Source of the DNA: Telopea speciosissima
Lineage: Eukaryota; Streptophyta; Magnoliopsida; Proteales; Proteaceae
Reading direction: 5' to 3'
DNA length: 64,000 bases
Assembly (NCBI RefSeq): GCF_018873765.1
Contig: NC_057918.1
Coordinates: forward strand, 7,944,862 to 8,008,861
Under the pieces are notes generated by a model. The model did not search any database and was not told the DNA's origin. It saw only the letters and a list, made by a program, of their open reading frames with translations. This document shows, in pieces, positions 10,904 through 25,900 of this stretch (positions are counted from its first letter, which is position 1; the number at the start of each line of letters is the position of its first letter). The translations under genes and the position numbers were made by a program.

Positions 10904-13900
10904 ATGGTAGATTACGGAGGAAACCTTAAGAACGGATTAGCTTACAGTCGAGATACTCGATCTCAGTGGAACCCTCCGATGGAGACCGGGATTTCAAATT
11001 TAGTCGGCAGGTTTTCTGGATTGGATGTCAATGATTCTTCCAACGATAGTTTATTTCAGGTCATGAAGGCAGTTGAAGCCGCTGAGAGAACCATCAAGCA
11101 ACAGGTTAGCGTTTCAATGATTGAGATGGTCTTTTTTTTTTTCCCCTTTCTTTCCTTCAATGTATATGCTGTCTCTCTAATTGAAGTTCAATATTAGCTT
11201 TCGTGTCTCTAAATTTAGTCATTCTTAGAAGTGAACCTAAAATGAACTCTTCTTGCATGTTCGGCTTTCTATATATCACTTTTTTTGCATATCCATTTTC
11301 ATTACGAACAGCTAAAATTCGGCAAATTATCTGAAGTTGGGCGTAATGCTCATACTTGCACCTGCACAAGTTTGCGCAGGGTAACGGGCACATCGTTCAT
11401 TGTAGACTTTGCTTTGGAGGACTCGTGGGCCAAGTTTGTTAGGATGATCATTTTTTGATTAGCTTGTTTATAAGTGATCCTTCTGCAGTTCACCAGCGTT
11501 TTACACTTATTTTTGACTCATCAAAGCGTGCTGGGTCATGGGTTCAACAGACAGGCATATGGATGCGGGATTGAATCTTCTCTGTGATCTTAGTGACCTC
11601 AGGGATGGACTATTGGGATCTATTGATTCTATCATGACTATCGCGCATGTGAGTGCAAACACATTTACATCCGTGCACTCATGTTCACATTTGCTACATG
11701 CTAAAATGGGTATGACTTATCAGCTTTGGTGGAACCTTGTATGAGGTTCATAGTTAGTGTTATGCTCTTTACACGGTAATTATCTATAGGCTTGAGTAGC
11801 CTGGTGGTCTATTGAGATTATGATTGTTGGTTGCGAAGGAACACTAAGGCTGGCTCCAGTCGTATGTAAAGTATTGGGGTCAGGTAAATATTTTTAAGAA
11901 GTAAAGATTGATAGCAGAACAGAAGATAACATTTAGATAGTACTTGAAAAGTTAACTAAATATTTCCTTTGCCATATTTTTCTAAAATCTAAGTACTTCA
12001 GGGTAAAATTTTACTTGCTAGAAATGGTAAGTTTTTGAGTTACACAATCATTGTTGGTTAAGGAAAAAGAACCATTGCATTACTTCGCATCATGTTACAT
12101 GCAACCAGATAGAGCCCAAGTGAATTCATTATTTGTTTTCTTAAGTTTTGATGATTGAATTTATTAATGTAATTTTTAGTTTCAGTGTCTACTGTCTAGG
12201 GCTTGAGTAATAGTAAGATTTCCTACCATTAATGGTATTTATTTAATCATTGATAATCTTTTCATGGCTCTATCTTTCATGTATCTTTTGATTGCTGGAG
12301 ATGGGTGACTAACTACAAGCTTGCTTTGATTATTTCTAGGCGGAAGAAAATAATTATTTGAGGAATCAACTTAAACAACAAACAGAGGAACTAGAAAGAC
12401 GTGTAAGTACTTTTATTTCCATCTTCCTTGTAGGGATATAATTTATATGCTATTTTTTGCTTGAAGGTGGAGTCTAAATCCAACTTTTCACACCCTCCAT
12501 GATAACTGTGAAGCAATCACGCAAACTCATTAAACTTCCAATTGTATTAGACTATTAGTTTTTTTTTTTGTTTTTTCTGGACTACAATAATCTGTGATGC
12601 CTTAACATTTTGAGTAGGATAATCTCTAAATTACCATCTGCAACACCTGCTCTGCCACAACTCTTTGTGGTTGGAATTTCATAAGGTATAGTTAACAAAT
12701 CTGGAAATGGTGTGTCACTAAAAAATGATGGCCACAAATCTAGGATTTGATTGCTGTGGTAAAAAATATCTTCTTGAGACCGTTACTATATTAGTCTATC
12801 TGTGATCTTTCTTGTCTTCTGGGATGAGGATTTGCTTACTGCTTCGATGCACTTTCTCTAAGGGAGGCATACCTGGCCCTGCCATTCTGCAGGCTCTCAA
12901 AGCAATGGCTGGTTCCCAAACTTCAACCTAAGAAAATATTGGTTGTCATTTTTTTTAACCTGCATTGTCAGACCCATCTTCTATCCAGAATATACAATTT
13001 TGTCAGTTATAAGAAAGTTTCCTGTCCCTCTTTGTCATATGGAGAAAAAGGTTTTTAATGAGGAGCACCTCTATGAATTCAAACCCTTTCTCTGCATTGA
13101 CCACTTCCATTCCCATGGTAGAGGACATGACAGGGTGACGGCGAATTCACATGCTGATGAACACACACACACACAAAAAACTCACACACTCACAACTAGT
13201 CATGCAATTGAGCTTATGCTGTTGGAAAAAGATTACACAGGAGGTTCTGTTTGGTGGTTTCTCCTTTACTTTTGCGATTGTTATGTATGAAAAATACCTT
13301 ACTATAGGTCTACAGGCAATGCGATTGTCATTCCAAGGTTGATCCATCTTAGTTCCTGGGTAAACCCATAGCTGAAATTAAATTGGTGGGAAGAAGAAAT
13401 GTTTAATTAACATAGAATGCAATGCAATGCTTAGAAACTTTGTTAAAACCGTCCTTAAATCACAGTTTTGATGAACTCACTGCAGGAAGAGCTGACCAAT
13501 GGAAAGCAAATCATAGATCAGCCCCTAAACATCACAATATTCTTAGCTTGAATACGAGTCTCTACCTTTAAGTTATAGTCTTGCCCCCCTTAATGTTTTT
13601 TTTTTCCCCGTTGGAGACACTTGTGGATCCAAGGTTCAAGAACTCGGTTTCGGTACAGGTTTCGCCCAGCCAAAAAACCGAGTTGGGCTGAGATCTCAGC
13701 GAGTTGGTGTAAATTTTTTTTTTGAACTCGAAGGCTGGTTTCGGTGGGGTTTAGACCTAGTTTGGGTCTGAAACTTGGTACTCAGCCTATTTTAGGCCAT
13801 TTAAACACAATGACACTATCAAATTTTGCAAAAATAAAGTCCAAATAGGAGTTTCACTTCGGACCCAAGGTTGGTAGGCGACGACGTTCTAATAGGCCCT

Positions 13901-16900
13901 ATTCTACACATAATTTAGTAATTGAAAGCAATCAAATCATACAATTAATATAAAAAAACTTAAATAAACATTACAAATGTAAAAGTATACAATACATCAA
14001 TCTTAACATATTACATTATCATAAACCACCGTCGAAAATCCTCAAAAATCAAGTCAAATGCACACTTCTCTGTCGAGTTCACCGAGACAGTCGAAATCTG
14101 GAGAGATCTTGTCTGTCTCGGTCGAGATATGTACATAATAAAGGTAAGTTTGGTCCAAATCTCGGTCGAACCAAGATCTCGACCAAGTTGGGGTAATATT
14201 TCATTTCGCCTTAAGTCTCCGTCTCGCTTTTTTCAAAAAGATAGATATTACCGAGATCTCGGTGAGTTCTTGAACTATGTGTGGATCTTTGGTTGCACAG
14301 GTTGAACTATCATTTGCTTTCATTTTTTTGAATAAAATCATTATTTAATAAACTAAAAAATAGAGACCATCCTTTGGCAGAAATCAGATGATTCTACTTC
14401 TCTAAGACCTCATCCAGATAGTTTAAATGGGCATGTCCAGGGACCCTACAAACCACATCAATCTGTTTCATCTGTAGGGAACCAAGAAGATAGGGTCAGA
14501 TGGATGGATAATACTACCTCTCTTGATCCTCTTGGTACACTGGTTATCCACCAAAATACAGTGCCAAAAAATACTGATCCTGCCATGCAGACTCGATCAG
14601 AAAGCCAACACAACTCTGACAGAAACAAGGTGAATGGAAATTCAAAGGTGCTTTCTAGTGCACAGGGAGCTGGAGATAGTGCTGGCTTTTCCCAGTTGTC
14701 ATCACCATCTTCAAAATCATATTCTCCCACCAGGTACTTCAAATCATATACAAAGCGATATTACATGAATATTTTGGTTTCCAGTGTCATATTTTTTCAC
14801 AAATGGTCTGTCAAAAGAAGAGCAGAAGTTCATAAAACACCTTTTCCCCCTAAGGAAAACTTTAATTGTGCCTTTTAGGTACCAAAGGGAAGGGGAATAT
14901 GGTCCGAAGTTCAATTTATCTGGACAAGGGTTGATGCCAGTGTCTGAAGCCAATAACTCAAGCAGCCTTTGGAAGCAGGTATGACGAATTCTGCAGATTT
15001 GGCTGAAGAATTTTACCTAATTATTTGATGGGAGAATACTATATCTGTTGCAGGATCTTGTTCTTAAGGTTCGGGAGCATGAAGAAGAAATATTGCAGTT
15101 GAGGAAACGTCTTGCTGAATATTCTTCTAAGGTAAGGATTAGATGTCTGGTTTGTCACTATTGCTCATATATATATATATATCTGTGTGTGTGTGTGTTT
15201 TGAATCTCATGCTTGGTTCCATATTAACCCAAAGCACTGGTTCGTGTTGTTGATAGGAAGAGCAAATACGCAATGAGAAATATGTCCTGGAAAAACGCAT
15301 TGCCTATATGCGTTTGGTAGGCACAAATTTTGTTTGAACCTGCCTTTCCCTGTTTAATACATGAGCAATTTTTTGAATTGTTTTTGTTTTTTCTTTTGTA
15401 ACTTTGTGTTTGCATGTAGGCTTTTGATCAGCAGCAGCAAGATCTGGTTGATGCCGCATCAAAAGCTCTTTCATATAGACAAGATATAATTGAGGAAAAC
15501 ATACGGCTTACATATGCATTACAGGTACTTGCTTATTTAAATTTTTTTATTTGTTGGGATATGTTGGAAGTTCCTCTGTGCTACAAATATATAACAGAAG
15601 CATATGTTGATTTCTTTTTTTTTTTTTTTGTTTGAGTAAAAGTTTGATTTCATATTGTTCCCCTGATGAATAGTGGGAGTGAATTTTGCTTAAGTCAAAA
15701 AGGTAAATTCAGGTACGGACTTACGGTTGGGAAGAAATGAGAAAGCAACCAAGGTTATTAGAGTCATTCAAGGAACTGTGAAAAATTATTTTTCTTTTCT
15801 TATTTTCCCCCCTCTCAAACTGAATATCAGACTGTAAGCCTGTTCTTGCATTAAAATTTCTTTAGTAAGAATTGGTAGTTTGGTAGTCAATTTATTCCTG
15901 ACATCCTCCTCTGTGATCATCTTCATCATCTTTAAAGACTCTGGGAGATCCACTCCTATGCACTATTATTATTATTATTATCTTTTTAAATTTGTTTTCC
16001 AATACATAAAAAATTTATTCGATTGAAAGCTGTGGAATACTACCCCAACAAGGGTACATACTAGTACACTACTATTACAAGTGAAACAAGAGAGAAATTT
16101 GAGAGCATATGCTATAGAATTGGAATAAAGATGTTCTCTATCAGCACCATCTCTAGCTAGTTCATCTCCTAAAATGGAATTTTGCTTCTGCATTCCATGT
16201 GTTTTATCTTTACCATGATGAGATTTACTGCACTACTTTGAGATTTTCTCTCTCTTTTTTTTTTTTTATTGCTGACAAAGAAAAAAAAGTTGAGGGTTTT
16301 TTGAATGTCCAGTTGCATATTAGTTTGAGTGAGACTCTTACAGATCTAGTATTTTGGCAATATGATTCTCATATAATAGTGCAGATTTGAACAAGGCATG
16401 GGTTTAGGATTCAGTTCTTAGCCATTCTTCAGGCTTGATGAAACTATAATATAATTTGAGATTCACTTTTGTCTCTATCAGGCTGCACAACAAGAAAGAT
16501 CAACATTTGTCTCGACTTTGCTTCCTCTCCTGACAGAGTATTCTCTGCAGCCACCAGTGCCTGATGCCCAATCCATAGTTAGTAATCTCAAGGTCTGCAA
16601 AATAATCATATGATGTCCTTACTTTATTGATTATTGTTATAATTTCATGTCAATACTAATTACTCCCTGATCTGGTATGTTTTTTCTTTGTGGTTTTGAA
16701 TTTGCTCTAAAGTTGATCATACAAAACTAACCTTATGATACTAACTGGCTTTAAGTTGCATAGAGTTGTTTTTAACTTTTTATTGATGATTGTTCTTAAA
16801 AACCCTGTGCTTACTTCAAAATTGGTCTGATTATATGCATAGTCAAACATTGCATCGTTTTGTTGCCAAATCTAAGTAATCATTGTTTAGTGTGTCTCAG

Positions 16901-19900
16901 TTTGTGTTGGTTTATTCTGTTATTTGTTTTTTGTTATTAACAATAGTTAGTGGTAGTTAGTGAGGGGTCAGGGTTGTTTTGGGTATTGTCTTCTTAGGTT
17001 ACTTAATTATACTTTGATTGTGTTTGTGATCAAGAGTAGTTGTGTCAAGATAAAAAAAATGATTGTGCCAAAAAAATGTTATTCATAAATGATAGGGGAA
17101 CAATTGGGCGTCTCTTTTAAATTACATATTGGTGCTCCACAATATCTGGTAGTCTAATTGATAAGCGATGCAGAATTCTAGCAGAAGAAAGAAGAGGAAG
17201 AAAAGCTCCGGTAGTTTGGGTTGGTTCAACCTTGAACCTGTTATCTGGTTCAGAACCTGACCCATGTTTCAGGTTCGGTTCTGGTCCTTCTAGAGACCAG
17301 AAATCGTGGGCTAGTTTTTAGAGGTTTGTTTATTTTATTCAGTATTTATGTTGCACTAGGAAACTCTGATCACAGCCAATCGGCTGGAGGAGATAAGATT
17401 CAGTTTTTGAGTCAGTTTGGAACTCCTCCAAACTACCTGCATACGGGGAAGAGGGATTTTCTTTTGAGTTAAGATGTCATTTTTCTTAACATTTTATTCA
17501 GTTAGGAAATCGCCAACTCAGCCAACCGATTGGCAAGTTTAGAGTCCTATTTTGTTTCAGTTTAGTAATTTTTATAGAAGGATGTAAAGTCTAATTGCCC
17601 TGCATGATTTGATGAATAAAGTTTGGCTTAAGCCTTACATTAGTTATATAGAAACTGAAAGTGTACTTACAATAGGAAAGAAAAGTGTACTACTGTACTT
17701 GAAATAGGAAATTCTATCCATAGTTGGAATAGATGTTCCTTATAACTAAAACTCTGTCTTAACCAGTTAGAATAGGTGTTTCATATGATTAAAATTCTAT
17801 CCACTGTAGGAATGTGAGTTCTATTCATACAAGACTCTACCCTATCCATTGAGGGGGTCCAAATGCAAGGCCACAACAACAAGGTGTCTGCTTAGGCGAC
17901 CAATTGACAACAATGATCCTATCCTTAACAACCAAGAAATGGTGAAATAAATCCAATCAAGCTAACCTCAGCAAGTAAATCCTGTGTTCCTACCTCCTAC
18001 CCATAATTTAGGCCCATTGAAGTGGTCTAGTACAAAGAAAACCCATCGGATCAAATGCCCAACACATATATAACCCAACCCAAGGCTGATTTCCACTATA
18101 ATAAGTCCACATATGTGATTTATCTGCATCAATGTGTCTGTAATGTTTCTGTGGTAAATCATTTAAATGGTTTCTTACATGAATAGGCTTTCTTATGCAG
18201 GTTCTGTTTAGACATTTGCAGGAAAAGCTCCTTGTTACTGAGGTATATTACATACTTGCGGGATCATACTGCAATGCCAAAACTGTTCAGGGTTTTTTTA
18301 CCTGTAATTGGGTGTCAGAGGCTCTTCTATTTTTTTTCTTTTTAAAAACCCTACTCCTTGATGACTTGAGATATCTTGCTGTATTAGATCTTAGCTATGC
18401 TGGAAATAGGTGGGCTAATTTCAGGGCTTTAATTTTTTTTCTTTCTTCTTTTTATTCATGTGGCAGACTAAATTAAAGGAGTCTCACTTTCAGTTAGCCC
18501 CATGGCTTTCTGATACATTTCCTCCACCATCACCACCTCATTTCTTTGGTGCAGCACTGACTACTTCAGTATGATCATATGTCCTCGTATAATTTATCAA
18601 TTATCTATCTGTTGCATTATGGGTCACTTAAATTCTTATGTTTCTGTTTCAGAACAAAAATGGGCTTGAACTGGTCCCTCAGCAAGCATACCCTCATGGG
18701 CAGACACCATTATCTCCTAATGTTCAGACAACGACAGGTTGGGAACCATTGGGGCACCAAATTCATTCCACTGGTTTCAGTGCTGTTGCCACAAAAAATT
18801 TAGAGCCGAGTAATTTGGGAATGTCTTCCCCTTCTGCAGGCAGGTAAATGAAGTGTAAAAATGTATGACTAATTTATTTTGTTGTTGAATCCGCTTGGTC
18901 TGCCATTTTGTGCATGAATTTGTTCTTGTATTACCTCATATATGAAAAAAAATTTGTGATGGCCTTTTATTGTTTAACAACATAAGAATCCAAATATGTG
19001 GGAAATCGTAAAAAAAATTATACTCCTTGCATGCCATTAAAATCCACTGCACCATTCTTGCACTCACCATTGACCTTAGGACCATGATCAATTGGAAAAG
19101 GTTTTTGTTTCAGGAGGAAGCATGAGGATGTTGCTCAAACCTCTACTTCAATTAACCAGCTTCCAGTTAATATTAGAGGTTAGAACAACACTCATTGTCA
19201 ATAAGGTGGCAGCATGTTAGACATCATATTTTGAAACGTTTGGGTTTGGGGGGGGGGGTGTTGTGCATGCCTTGATCTCCATTTCCTATTTATCAATATA
19301 CTAGTTCCTACCAGAGTGGGTAATTTTACCTTAAGAAAATGTGTTGCTGAACATTACATAGTCTCTCAAGGTGCTTTAATACCTTTGGGGTAATTGTTAT
19401 AACTTATAAGTAATTGATTTGTTAAATGTTTTGGTTTGTTTGATTGCGTGAAGCAAAAGTTATTTCCCCTTTCAGTTTTGTAACGAGAAAAATTTTAAGC
19501 TTCTGTTTGTTTCCAGCTAAAACCATGTCAAAAGGAAAAATTGCGAGTGAATTCTTCCCCCCTCTCTAAAGGGAGCAGGGACTTGTAATCCCTAGATCTG
19601 GCACTCTCCCCGCCATGACCTGTTTGTGGTCCTAGATTTGTGGAATCTTCACTCGTATGCTTTGTTGTTGAGCACATATGGGTCTTGCTGAGTGTTTTTG
19701 AGAAACCCAGTAGTGGTTCGAATAGAGACAATGAGACCAATGACTACCCCTAATGGCTGATCATCTGTCCTAATTTCGTTGCCACAAGACAGAAGATGAA
19801 TTGTATATAGCTGCAGCCTTCAATATCCTCCTTGGGTCCTTCATCTTTTTGTAACTGAGTGAAGCAGGCTTCTTGATTTACCATTACACCTTGACATGGT

Positions 19901-22900
19901 TTTTCAGTTTGCCCATTGAAACCGGCGTTCAAGCCTGAAGGATAATCCTTGCAAGGGGCATGCCATAGTATATCAGCTCCTCATCTGCATTGTACAAGGT
20001 TTTGATGCAATTTTGCAAAACCAACCAAAATATTTCAGTTTCTTGGGCTGTAGAAACTAAACGGCCTGTGATATTGAAGAATTGCAATGTTTCGACCGAA
20101 ATTTCGGTGGTTGTGTTGTTTTGCCGATATTTTGGTCAATACTGTTCAAGGCCTAAGTATAAATTCCATACTTCGAGTGAATGGGTTGAAATTTTGACAC
20201 ATTTCGTCTGGTTTCGGTAGTGAAGGTTGGAAAACCAATTTTTGTGCTTTCTTGGCCAAATAACTGTTGTACAAAGTTGGAACAAGTACTTCGGCAGTAG
20301 AGGAACACAATGGGTACACAGCATACACTACCAACCTAGGGTCCGAAGTCAAACTACCATTTTGGGTGTGATTTTTTAAAACCTAACGGTTCCATGATGT
20401 TTAGAGGGCCTAAAACAGGGTTTCCTAGAAGTTCCGGGACCTAAGTTGGCATCGAAACTTGCAGAAAAAATGGTAGGTTTTGACCGAAATTTCAGTTTTG
20501 GTTGAAATATTTCGATTTCGAGCCTGGTCGAAATCAGGTTTGAAGCCGAAACCTAGTCCGATGCTCATCTTGGGCAAGAGCAGAACTTTCTGGACACAAT
20601 TGATGATAAAAAGATGATGCAGAGACATCACGATTAGACGACATCACGATTAGACAGTCAATTAGAGATGAGAGGATGTAGGAAAATTAAAAGGGGGTTA
20701 TGATTACTATCATCTTGCCATACTCAACTTCTAGTTAGGCATTTCCATGGCCATTCCTTAATTTGGCTGAAAAGAAACAAAAAGAGAAAAGAGCAATTGT
20801 GTTACTATTTAGATCTAGGAATCCATGAAAAGGCTACTTTTGACAAAAATCTCAAGCAATGGCCTCCGATTTCCAGACGAAAGAGTGCGATTGTAAGTGG
20901 CTGCGAAGTACCGGTAATGCATTCTTACATGCCTAAGCTTCCACTTTAGTAGTGAAGAGGACTTTGCTTGCTCTCAAGACATAGACAAACTCACAACTGG
21001 CTGGTATTATTTGAAACTGAAGCTGCAGAAGTAGTAATTCAATCTACGAAGCTAGCCCACTGCCAATCAGAGTTGCAGAGGTAAAGCTTCCGTTGGAAGA
21101 GACAACTGAGAGACACTTTCTAAATCAGGAGGTTTCTAGCCATTGATGTGGTCTCAATATGTATGGTCCATTGCATTTAGATCAAGATATTCTAATTTTA
21201 GAACCCGCTGCCGGTTTTCAGAAACTGCCATATGTTTTGGACGACGGCCCGCCCAGGTTTTGATCTCAAGTATTTCGAGGGCCAGAAACTGGGTGCAGCA
21301 AGTAAAATACTGGATCTGGGCCTGGTGTAAAGTATTTGCCTTTTTTTTTTTTTATAGAAAAAAATACTGATTATAGTGGAAATTTCTTTCATGTTGTTTT
21401 TTATTGGGAAATAAACAGAATAAAAAAGAAAAAGAGAAGTATCGATAGCTAATCCTGTGGGGGAAAGAGAAACCAACATCTGCTCTATCAAAACATCAAG
21501 AGGGGTATGAGATCCAATAAACATAAGTGTTCTATGAACTTCTTGTTTGAAAAGTTCATCGACAATAACAGGGGTTTCATTCTTTATGATGAAATACTTT
21601 CCTTTTTCACAGGAAGTCATGGGCACCGTTAATTTTCACAAGGTTGTGGAAATCTTTGTTTTTTTGGTGGTTGCTGGTGCCATATGTTTGTGGGACACTT
21701 GGATGCTGTAGGAGTGCAATTTCACTAATCTTAACAAATGTGTTTTTGGCTTAATTTTCTCCTATAATTTCAGGAATTCTGCAGCCCAAGATGTACCTTC
21801 ACAGTTTGTGGTTTCTAATAGTGATTCTCATGGCACACGTTTTGCTGAAGAGACCACCAACAAACAGCTCTCTTTTAATGATCTTGTTCATGGCAATGAG
21901 ATGGATGATCCGGATGCAACCAGTCACCAGAATGCAAGAGAACCTTCACCTTCTTCCAATTGGGGGTCTGGAAACTCTCCTTATATGACGCCTACACATG
22001 ATGATCCAAATTCCGCATTTTCTCCTAATTTACCCCCAGTACTTGAAGAACCTTCTTCTTCATTTTCTGAAGGTAAAATGTCAGTTTGATGTTTGTTTAA
22101 GCTGTTTGTAGGATTTCTGTTGATTATTTAGTATACGGAAATTTCAGCTGCAGAAGATGATCCTCTGCCAGCCATAGAAGGCCTTCAAATTTCAGGAGAG
22201 GCTTTTCCTGGCCGAGAACTTCTGGCATGTGGCTACTCCATCAATGGAACAACCAGTTGCAACTTTGAGGTAGTGTTTAGGAATCTTCTTGGTTATTGCT
22301 TGAAGGCTTCTCATTTTATGAGCAAAACTTAATAATTAATGAAACCAGTTCATGTTTCCAGTCAAATATTCCCCCCCCCCCCCCTTAAAGAAAAAAAAAA
22401 GAGCTATAGGACACAGACACTGGTGGGGGTTGTTCCTTAAAGTTCCTGGTTTTGGAAAATATTTTGATTTCTTTCAGTCTTTTAAAATCTTGCTTTACTC
22501 TTCATGTTACCAGTGGGTACGCTATTTGGAAGATGGATCTGTGAACTACATTGAGGGTAAGACATTCTTTTCTCCTCCACCACTACCTCTGTAATCTGTA
22601 TACTCATTTTTGGGGTGTCTCGTTTTCTGAACCTATTTGAAAAATCTGAGTCTTAAAAAGCGTTTTGGCTGCAGGGGCAAAGCAACCCAATTATTTAGTT
22701 ACAGCTGATGATGTTGACTCTTATCTTGCTATTGAGGTCCAACCTCTGGATAACAGGAAGCGCAAGGTACTCATTGTGGCTTAAATTCCCGCTACTGTGT
22801 TGTTATGATGATTGATTTCTTTTAGTTTTTTTTTTTTTTAATTTTTTTATGATGATTGATGTTTATGAGATATTGTAACCCACTAAGTAGAAATAAGAGT

Positions 22901-25900
22901 AGGCTGGGTATGCAGGTACTTGTTTTTGGTTTACTGTCTAGTTAACTAAATCTATACCCTTTTCCTTTTCAGTCTGAACCTCAATGCCTGAAACCCCTCT
23001 GGGGGCCTCTGCCGCTGATCACCCCTCTTGTCTCCCCCATCTCCCCACCCTCCATCCTCCCCTGGTTCCAAACCATGGAACTTCCTTTTTGATCCTGCCC
23101 CTACCTTCTCCCGTGAAGGTCATCTCCTCCACTTTGTTCCTCCCTCCATCATCGGCTCCTCAAAGGTTGGCCACTGCCCCTCAGGCCTTCTCTCCGACGA
23201 GATTGCCAAATGGCAATGCTACTGATGGTTTGTGTGTTTGAGCAGTTATTAGCACTTGAGTGAAGTTCTCTCCGTTCTTACTGGCATCTACAACTGCTAT
23301 TCAAGACTCTTGTTGTTTAATTTCTATTCTTGTTGGTCCAAGCTGGAGCTTTCCTTTGATATATGTATACTCCAGCTTGAGGGGGAGTGAAAGTAATCAC
23401 GATAGGAGAGATTCCTATCATGTGATATGTCTTTAGTTTGACTAGCTGTCCTAGACTATTTTAGTGTGATTTGGTTTCGTTTTTAAGTCTTACTTGTTTA
23501 CTTATTTGTAGTTGTAATCTAAGTTGGATTCTTGATTGATTTTATAAATACAAAGCAGCCCATGATAGTCAATCTATTTTGGACTATCGTGGTTCAGAAA
23601 TGTTCCTTCTTCCATCGTCTCTTCTCTCTTTCTCTCCTCCTTGCTGTGTTTATTGGACTATTTTGCTCGATGCTGATTGGATTTGTTCGACATGATGGTT
23701 ATTATCTATTGATGTTGATGATGATTTGTGTGTTTGAGTTGATATTGCTGCCTGAATGAAGTTCTCTCTGTACTCACTGGCGTTTACAAGTGCTATTCAA
23801 GACTGGTGTTATGTTTAATTTATGTTCTTGTTGGTCCAAGCTGGAGCTTTCTTTTGATATATGTATACTCCAGCCTGAGGGGAAGTGTTAAGATGTGTTA
23901 GGATTTGAGTGTCGCTGTCGTGGAGTAAGTTGAGTCTGATTTACTTTCTATTATATTAGTTTCCTTTTTAGTTTGTAATTAGGTGTTGTATTCCTGCTAG
24001 GAATACAAATGATGTTGGACAGACATATATAAATAAAAGGTAGGCCACGGTGAAAACACACACCCATCGTGGGTTTAGATAGCTCTTTTCCATTGTTCTC
24101 TCTTCTCAGTTCTCATCTTCTTCCTTTATAGATTCTGGTTTGGTTTCTACTTGGCTTTTGTCCCAACCGTTCCTTCTTCCATCGTCTCTTCTCTCTTTCT
24201 CTTCTCCTTGCTGTGTTTATTGGTTAGTTGTTGGGTTATATCATGTCACAAAGTTTGTACTAATACTTGATTTTGAGTAACTATTTTCTTGTTTAACACC
24301 AGGGTGAACTTGTAAAGGTCTTAGCAAATGATCAAAGAAAGATCACTTGCGGTAAGAGAACCAATTTGTCATTTATTTTGAGAAAGTGAAATTCATTCTT
24401 TTGCATTTGTGTTTTTCTTCCTCTAATTTTGTTCTTGTTTTATGACATTTAATTTGTGAACAGCTTGAGATGTGTTTTTCTTTTTACAGATCCTGAAATG
24501 CAAGAACAAATAGAAAAGACCCTCTATAGTGGACATGCTTCATATGAAGTTTCCTTATCGGTATGGCATTGAAGCAAATAACATTGGATTGTCCCTTTTG
24601 TTCTACTAATTTTTTTATGTTTGCTGTTTCTTACCAGAAGTCTTGGACAATTTCACTTTTCTGAGGCATCTTACAGTCTAGTGTGCTACTTATTGATTTT
24701 ATGCGCAGGCTGGATATCTTGATATCTGGGAACCAGCAATTTTAGCCATTAAAAAGGAAGGCTTCAGTATCAAGTGCAACGGACCTCGTGGTGTTGTAGT
24801 CACAGAAAAGTTTCAGCCAAGCACAACCGTATGAACCCTTGCCATATTCTTCTAGATGAGAATTTAATTTTAGAAGCACTTAATAAGCATTTGCTCTGTG
24901 TTATAAAAGTTTTTGAGTGGGCTGAGGTGATGTGATATACAAAGTATAAACTTCTAGCTTATTCATTTAAGCTGAAGATAAGGTTCAATTCATGTAGACC
25001 TCTTATGTGATTGCATTTAAGAGTTGATTCGGTAGATGAGAATGCCCTCAACATCCATCAACAACCAGTTGACAAAATCCTGGGTATGAAGTAAACTAAT
25101 AAAGCTAACTGCACATCTACATTTTATTGCGCTAAATGATTTTCGTCATCCTTTCCTTTTTGAGCACACTAGTCGAAGAAAGTTTAATTTTCTGATATGC
25201 TACTTGTCTTTCACTTTCAGCATTGATGTTCATATTTTTGTCATCACCTTCAAGATTTGGAAATGAGAAAAAAATATGAAGGCTCGGTTTTCGTATGAGT
25301 AAGATGGGTAGGATCTTGTGGAAGTATCTTTATATTTCATTGCTAAGGCAAACTTGATCATTCTTTTATTTAAGAGGAGCTGTCTCAATGTCCTTAGTTT
25401 GAGGAGCACATAGTTGTCTAGGCGATAAGGCGACCGAAGGCGGTGGAGGGGTGCCTAAGCACTTAGGTGACAAGGCGTTTGCCTAGGCGCCCAAGGCGCC
25501 CAAGTGTTATTTTTTATTTCCTCTCTTTTCCAACATTATTTAGTATGCTACAATATATACCTTATATCATAAAAAATCACCATTAAGCCACATCAAGTCA
25601 TAAAAAATCAACATTAAGTCACATCAAGTCATCAAAATCAACATTAACTCACATCGTCATAAAAAATCAATATTAAACCACACCAAGTCATAAAAAATAA
25701 ACATAGAACTAGAAGGAAGCAGAACTGAAGAAGCATGCTATTGGAAGTTTGAAACAATCAAAACATACATTTGGTTTATACTATTCTTGGAATTGGTCAT
25801 TGTCCTGGTATACCTAGTCTCACATTTGGTTTATACTGTTCTTAGAAAATATGATCTTATCTATAAGTAATTAAACTGTTCTTGATTTAGAGAAACGTTC

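Noticed and set aside
11538-11744. 68-codon frame in intron 1 as an extra exon
   Set aside because: No acceptor-donor pair in the needed phase; exons 1 and 2 already join in phase 0.
13487-13551. Possible exon after CTGCAG (EELTNGKQII...)
   Set aside because: The frame meets TGA before any GT donor, and the neighbouring exons already join in phase without it.
14504-14878. Separate gene at the 124-codon frame
   Set aside because: Its first part is coiled-coil gene exon 3; the rest is intron read-through past the donor at 14734.
21198-21626. 142-codon minus-strand frame in intron 12
   Set aside because: No resemblance to any family; AT-rich intron, crosses a poly-T tract.
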